A DNA stretch of 64,000 nt, from the NCBI RefSeq assembly GCF_003289945.1, contig NZ_QMBP01000015.1:62001-126000 (forward strand), read 5' to 3'. Numbering within the stretch: the stretch's first letter is position 1; each line of letters begins with the position of its first letter. This DNA is from Mesorhizobium hawassense. Lineage in GTDB: Bacteria; Pseudomonadota; Alphaproteobacteria; Rhizobiales; Rhizobiaceae. Shown here in pieces: positions 60,330 through 64,000 of this stretch. Both the position numbers and the translations under genes were made by a program. The notes under the pieces are model-generated. The model saw nothing but the letters and a program-made list of their open reading frames with translations, was not told the DNA's origin and made no database searches.

Positions 60330-61001
60330 CTAACGCGTCGCGGCCACTTCGGCGTGGCCGCGCAGCAGCGCCATCAGCTTCTTGGCGTCCTTGGCGGCGG
60401 CTTCCTCGTCGCCGTCGAGGATGGAACGGATCAGCGCCACATGGTGCTCGGCCGACTCGGCAAGCCCGGTGTCGGCCTTGTAGCGATACCAGAAGCGACG
60501 GCTGTGTGTCTGCAAGGGGGCGGCGACGCGCGCCGCGAACGGATTGTCGGCGGCGATGGCCAGCGCTTCGTCGAGCGCCTTGTCGGCCTGGATGAAGGCA
60601 AGGACGTTGCCGGAGATCACCGCCTTCTGCATCGCCAGGGCCGCCTCGTGGAACAGGTCGGCCGCCTCGCGAGTGACGAAGCGGGCGGCCGAGCGGGCGA
60701 GCACCACCTCGATGCCGCGCCGCGCGTCGAGCACCCGCAGCCAGTCGCCGGCGTGAAGCGGCGCGACCGCGATGCCCGCGCGAGGCCTGATGTCGAGAAG
60801 TCCTTCCCAGGCCAACCGCTGGATCGCCTCGCGTACCGGGGTGCGGCCGAGACCAAGGCGATCGATCAACGCCCCCTCGGTGACGAAGCTCGACGGCGCC
60901 AGCTCGAGCGTGACGATCATATGCTCCAACGCGCGATAAGCCTTGGTCGCCGCCGGCTCGAAGGCCGCGTTCGCGTCAGCGGATATCAGTGGGGAGATCA
61001 A
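60330..61001 (-). CDS. hypR: GntR/FadR-family regulator of hydroxyproline catabolism (probable)
   Basis: 223 residues if started at TTG 61001, which has AGGAG 7 bases upstream; a longer start at ATG 61034 would place the regulator's own operator inside its coding sequence and lacks a Shine-Dalgarno. N-terminal winged helix (KAYRALEHMIVTLELAPSSFVTEGALIDRLGLGRTPVREAIQRLAWEGLLDI) and C-terminal FCD helical domain with metal-binding His pattern. Divergent from hypD with operators in between; in Sinorhizobium a GntR protein controls the hydroxyproline genes. Specific ligand inferred from context. Confidence 0.82.
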   Translation of the reverse strand: MISPLISADANAAFEPAATKAYRALEHMIVTLELAPSSFVTEGALIDRLGLGRTPVREAIQRLAWEGLLDIRPRAGIAVAPLHAGDWLRVLDARRGIEVVLARSAARFVTREAADLFHEAALAMQKAVISGNVLAFIQADKALDEALAIAADNPFAARVAAPLQTHSRRFWYRYKADTGLAESAEHHVALIRSILDGDEEAAAKDAKKLMALLRGHAEVAATR

Positions 61002-61012
61002 TGACGGACTCC

Positions 61013-61033
61013 TGATATATTTTTCATATATCA
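61013..61033. promoter_or_regulatory. Operator candidate upstream of the GntR gene
   Basis: TGATATAT (61013-61020), spacer TTTTC, ATATATCA (61026-61033): perfect 8-bp inverted repeat directly before the Shine-Dalgarno of the GntR gene. Shares TGATATATCA half-sites with 61078-61089. Confidence 0.6.
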
Positions 61034-61047
61034 TAACGGATTCATCG

Positions 61048-61089
61048 TTGACAGGCCAACTCTTAATAGATATACGACTGATATATCAG
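61048..61089 (+). promoter_or_regulatory. hypD promoter with overlapping operator
   Basis: TTGACA (61048-61053), 17-bp spacer, TATACG (61071-61076), then the perfect palindrome CTGATATATCAG (61078-61089) at the expected transcription start. A GntR repressor bound there would block initiation. Confidence 0.65.
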
Positions 61090-61102
61090 AGGAGAAAGAG
61101 CC

Positions 61103-62038
61103 ATGTGGACCGGAGTTTTCCCCGCAGTCACGACCAAATTCACCGCCGACGATCGCCTTGACCATGCCGAGATGGAGCGTTGCTACGGACTGCAGATGGA
61201 GGCCGGCTGCGACGGCATCGTCGTCTGCGGATCGCTCGGCGAGGGCCCGATGCTGTCGCATGACGAGAAGATCGAGGTGCTGAAGACGGCGCGGAAGGTC
61301 GCCGGCAAGAAGCCGGTGCTCTTGACCGTCAATGAGCCCGGCACTCGCGAGGCGGCAAGCATCGCCAGCCGCGCCGCCAAGGAAGGCGCCGATGGGCTGA
61401 TGGTGGTGCCGAGCCCGATCTACCACACCAACCCCGAAGAGACCGTCGCCGCTCTTCGTGCCGTCGCCGAAGCCGCCGACCTGCCGGTGATGATCTATTC
61501 GAACCGGCTCGCCTACCGGGTCGACGTCACCGTCGACCTGATGGAGGAGCTGGCGTCCGACAAGCGCTTCGTCGCCATCAAGGAATCGTCGGACGACATC
61601 CGCCGCTCGACTGAGATCATCAACCGCTTCGGCGACCGTTACGATCTCTTCACCGGCGTCGACAACCTCGCCTTCGAGGCGCTGTCGGTCGGCGCCATCG
61701 GCTGGGTCGCCGGCCTGGTCACCGCATTCCCGCGCGAGACCGTCGCCATCTACCAGCTGATGCAGCAGGGCCGCCGCGAGGAGGCGCTGGCAATCTACCG
61801 CTGGTTCCGGCCCTTGCTCGACCTCGATGTCTCGACCTATCTGGTCCAAAACATCAAGCTTGCCGAAGTGCTGGCGATCGGTACCAATGACCGCGTGCGC
61901 ATGCCGCGCCAGCCGCTGTCGGGCGAACGCCGCAAGGCGGTCGAGACGATCGTCCGGGATGCGCTGGCGGTGCGGCCGAAGTTGCCGTCGCTCCAGGCAA
62001 GTGCTCGATCGACGGACAGACTGGTGGCGGCCGAATAA
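61103..62038 (+). CDS. hypD: DapA-family lyase, probable pyrroline-4-hydroxy-2-carboxylate deaminase
   Basis: 311-residue class I aldolase-like barrel. Schiff-base Lys160 is in VAIKESSDD and Tyr132 in MIYSNR; GSLGEGPMLSHDEKIEVLKTA is the N-terminal signature. DapA itself is excluded by context: a GntR regulator, an FAD-dependent D-amino-acid oxidase and hydroxyproline epimerase surround it, as in the Sinorhizobium hyp cluster, where this enzyme makes alpha-ketoglutarate semialdehyde. ATG 61103 follows GAGGAGAAAG. Strong promoter and operator just upstream. Confidence 0.83.
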   Translation: MWTGVFPAVTTKFTADDRLDHAEMERCYGLQMEAGCDGIVVCGSLGEGPMLSHDEKIEVLKTARKVAGKKPVLLTVNEPGTREAASIASRAAKEGADGLMVVPSPIYHTNPEETVAALRAVAEAADLPVMIYSNRLAYRVDVTVDLMEELASDKRFVAIKESSDDIRRSTEIINRFGDRYDLFTGVDNLAFEALSVGAIGWVAGLVTAFPRETVAIYQLMQQGRREEALAIYRWFRPLLDLDVSTYLVQNIKLAEVLAIGTNDRVRMPRQPLSGERRKAVETIVRDALAVRPKLPSLQASARSTDRLVAAE

Positions 62039-62052
62039 AGGACAGCCTTCAC

Positions 62053-63363
62053 GTGCCAGGAAATTCCAAATTCCCGGAACAGGAGCAACGCTCCGCCACT
62101 GGGGCAGCTTCTCCCCGTGAGCGGGGAGAAGGCGAAGACATCGCCATCATCGGTGGCGGCATCATCGGCATCTGCGCCGCGGCCCTGCTCTCCGAAGCAG
62201 GGCGAAGCGTCACCGTCTTCGACCGTACCGGCATCTGCGAGGAGACGAGCTCCGGCAACGCCGCCGCCTTCGCCTTCTCCGACGTGCTGCCGCTGGCGCA
62301 TAAAGGCATGATCCGGCAATTGCCGAAATGGCTCGCCGACCCGCTCGGGCCGTTGGCCATTCCGCCGGCCTACCTGCCGAAACTCCTGCCCTGGCTGATC
62401 CGCTTCTGGAGGGCGGGCGCGGCGAAGCATTACGAGACGAGCCTGGCAACGCAAGCCGGCATGATGAAGCTTGCCGAGGCCGAGTGGATGAGCCTGCTCG
62501 ATCGCTCCGGCACGCGGCCGATGCTGCGCGAGGAGGGTTCGCTGGAGTTCTATGAGAGCGAGGCAGAATTCCGCGCCTCGCTGCCCGGCTGGGCCGAGCG
62601 GCAGCGGTTCGGCATCGGCTTCCGCCATATCGAGGGCGAAGAGATGGCCGCGCTCCAGCCGGGTCTTTCGCCGCGCTTCGTCAAGGGCACCTTCGTGCCG
62701 GGCTGGAAGACGGTCGCCGATCCGAAGCTGCTCGGCAAGGCGGTCTGGGCCTATGCGGAAAAGCTTGGTGCCCGTTTCGAGCATGCGCGGGTCGAACGCG
62801 TGGAGGCGGGTGCCGACGGCGCCACGATCGTGCTGGCCGATGGCACGAGGCGAACGGCAAGCAAGCTTGTGATCGCCGCCGGCGCCTGGTCGCATCTCCT
62901 GGCCAAGAATCTCGGCGACCGCATCCCGCTCGAAACCGAGCGCGGCTACAACACGACGCTGCCGTCGTCGGCTTTCGCCGTGAAGCGGCAGCTCATCTTT
63001 TCCGGGCACGGCTTCGTCATCACCCCGCTGCAAACGGGCCTGCGCGTCGGCGGCGCCGTCGAGCTCGGCGGCATCGACCGGCCGCCCAACTTCGCCCGTT
63101 CCAAGGCGATGCTGGAGAAAGCAAAACGTTTCCTGCCCGGGCTCGACCCCTCGGGCGGCCGCGAATGGATGGGCTATCGCCCGTCGCTGCCGGACTCGCT
63201 GCCGGTGATCGGCGCGGCGCGCGCGCCAAATGTCTACTACGCTTTCGGCCACGGCCATCTCGGCCTTACCCAGTCGGCGGCGACCGGCCGCTTGATCCGC
63301 GATCTCGTTCTCGGGCAGACTCCGCCGCTCGACCTTACCCCGTTCCGCCCGCAGCGTTTCTGA
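62053..63363 (+). CDS. hypO: FAD-dependent oxidoreductase, probable D-hydroxyproline dehydrogenase
   Basis: 436 residues from GTG 62053 (AAAGGA 10 bases upstream). Dinucleotide motif DIAIIGGGIIGICAAALLSEAG starts only at residue 30; the DAO fold follows and ends with YYAFGHGHLGLTQSAATGRLI. The first 29 residues have no counterpart in DadA-type proteins and include a 10-bp hairpin of B-repeat type (62108-62131) read as AASPRERGE; no start codon exists between hairpin and FAD motif. Context (hypD before, epimerase after) supports D-hydroxyproline oxidation to pyrroline-4-hydroxy-2-carboxylate; a general D-amino-acid role is possible. Confidence 0.85.
   Translation: MPGNSKFPEQEQRSATGAASPRERGEGEDIAIIGGGIIGICAAALLSEAGRSVTVFDRTGICEETSSGNAAAFAFSDVLPLAHKGMIRQLPKWLADPLGPLAIPPAYLPKLLPWLIRFWRAGAAKHYETSLATQAGMMKLAEAEWMSLLDRSGTRPMLREEGSLEFYESEAEFRASLPGWAERQRFGIGFRHIEGEEMAALQPGLSPRFVKGTFVPGWKTVADPKLLGKAVWAYAEKLGARFEHARVERVEAGADGATIVLADGTRRTASKLVIAAGAWSHLLAKNLGDRIPLETERGYNTTLPSSAFAVKRQLIFSGHGFVITPLQTGLRVGGAVELGGIDRPPNFARSKAMLEKAKRFLPGLDPSGGREWMGYRPSLPDSLPVIGAARAPNVYYAFGHGHLGLTQSAATGRLIRDLVLGQTPPLDLTPFRPQRF
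62108..62131. repeat. B-type mini-hairpin inside the hypO coding sequence
   Basis: CTTCTCCCCG, loop TGAG, CGGGGAGAAG: perfect 10-bp stem, the same sequence type as the inner hairpins of B2 (49783, 49886). It is in frame and translated near the N-terminus of HypO. Confidence 0.75.
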
Positions 63364-63424
63364 TCTCTTTGTTTTGACGCAATTCCGGACGGAAAACCGC
63401 TTCACACTTTTCCTGAAATTGCCT
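63361..63424. repeat. Element C, copy 3
   Basis: TCTTTGTTTTGACGCAATTCC, GGACGGAAAACCGC, TTCACACTTTTCCTGAAATTGCC split for clarity; the palindromic element seen at 26217, in opposite orientation. The left end includes the hypO stop codon; the right end is 12 bp before the epimerase ATG. Confidence 0.8.
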
Positions 63425-63435
63425 TAGGAAGCATC

Positions 63436-64000
63436 ATGGCCAAAAAATCTTTCTTCTGCATCGACGGCCACACCTGCGGCAATCCGGTGCGTCTCGTCGC
63501 CGGCGGCGGGCCGTTGCTCGAGGGCTCGACGATGATGGAGCGCCGGGCGCATTTCCTCGCCGAGTACGACTGGATCCGCACCGGACTGATGTTCGAGCCG
63601 CGCGGCCATGACGTGATGTCGGGCTCGATCCTGTATCCGCCGACGCGCGAGGATTGCGACATCGCCATCCTGTTCATCGAGACATCAGGCTGCCTGCCTA
63701 TGTGCGGCCACGGCACGATCGGCACGGTCACGATGGCGATCGAGCATGGGCTGGTGAAGCCGAAGACGCCGGGCGTGCTTCGGCTCGACACGCCGGCCGG
63801 CCTCGTCATCGCCGAATATAAGCAGGTCGGCGAATATGTCGAGGAGGTGCGCATCACCAACGTACCGTCCTTCCTCTACGCCGAAGGCCTGACCGTCGAA
63901 TGCCCAGTGCTCGGCGAGATCAGCGTCGACGTCGCCTATGGCGGCAATTTCTACGCCATCGTCGAGCCGCAAAAGAACTACCAGGACATGGCCGATTACA
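63436..64000 (+). CDS. hypRE: 4-hydroxyproline 2-epimerase (proline racemase family), 3' end outside window
   Basis: First 188 codons of a proline-racemase-family enzyme. MAKKSFFCIDGHTCGNPVRLVAGGGP is the typical N-terminus; the first catalytic Cys90 is in LPMCGHGTIGTVT, and GLMFEPRGHDVMSGSILYPPT is characteristic of hydroxyproline epimerases. The second catalytic Cys lies beyond base 64000. It starts trans-4-hydroxy-L-proline breakdown by making the cis-D form, the substrate of the neighbouring oxidase. AGGA precedes ATG 63436. Its 3' end is cut by the window edge. Confidence 0.88.
   Translation, partial: MAKKSFFCIDGHTCGNPVRLVAGGGPLLEGSTMMERRAHFLAEYDWIRTGLMFEPRGHDVMSGSILYPPTREDCDIAILFIETSGCLPMCGHGTIGTVTMAIEHGLVKPKTPGVLRLDTPAGLVIAEYKQVGEYVEEVRITNVPSFLYAEGLTVECPVLGEISVDVAYGGNFYAIVEPQKNYQDMADY

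Overview
The window is a GC-rich, densely packed chromosomal segment that reads as an alphaproteobacterium of the order Rhizobiales, most likely Mesorhizobium or a close relative (an inference from gene content, gene order and repeat types). Pointers are the F1 ATPase operon atpHAGDC without Fo genes, an AtpD with a long Ala/Lys-rich N-terminus, the obgE-proB-proA-nadD ... rsfS-rlmH-EnvC-like-ctpA-YibQ-like-rppH series, and several families of palindromic intergenic repeats. I see no prophage, insertion sequence, CRISPR array or rRNA operon.

Layout. 1-4.5 kb: an MFS exporter and an aldo/keto reductase face a divergent LysR regulator, followed by a second aldo/keto reductase and the PLP-binding protein YggS. 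4.6-18.8 kb: housekeeping genes leuS-lptE, tal, priA, an Asp/Glu racemase-like gene, atpHAGDC and a signal peptidase I. 18.8-23.3 kb: a hexuronate/pectin-breakdown cluster (uxuB-like divergent from uxaC-kduD-kdgF). 23.4-32.6 kb: more accessory genes: a LysE exporter, recQ, a DUF1186/SEC-C protein divergent from an uncharacterised protein, a HAL-family protein that lacks the MIO-forming tripeptide, a secreted caspase-like protein and a small secreted protein. 32.8-49.6 kb: tRNA-Ser(CGA), rplU-rpmA, a GNAT acetyltransferase, an EEP-family hydrolase, obgE-proBA-nadD, an inserted MFS/mscS pair, rsfS-rlmH, a ParD/ParE module, then cell-envelope genes and rppH. 50-53.7 kb: alanine racemase, two tandem Rnk-like genes and dadA, together a D/L-alanine catabolic unit. 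53.8-59.1 kb: an overlapping pair of predicted lipoproteins (phospholipase A2-like and phospholipase D-like), then a LysR gene divergent from mmsA. 59.4-64 kb: two small secreted paralogues and a hydroxyproline catabolic cluster (GntR regulator, hypD, hypO, hydroxyproline epimerase running off the end).

The most unusual material lies between and at the edges of genes. Five copies of a roughly 145-bp imperfect palindrome (element A) share a core hairpin whose stem is conserved while its loop varies. One copy has a completely different pair of arms around the same core, and another carries a 61-bp MITE-like insertion with imperfect terminal inverted repeats. Two further palindrome families (B and C) occur; several copies overlap the stop codon of the upstream gene, and one B-type hairpin is translated as part of the N-terminus of HypO. 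Clear candidate operators are visible for the ParDE module, the GntR hydroxyproline regulator and the LysR-mmsA pair.
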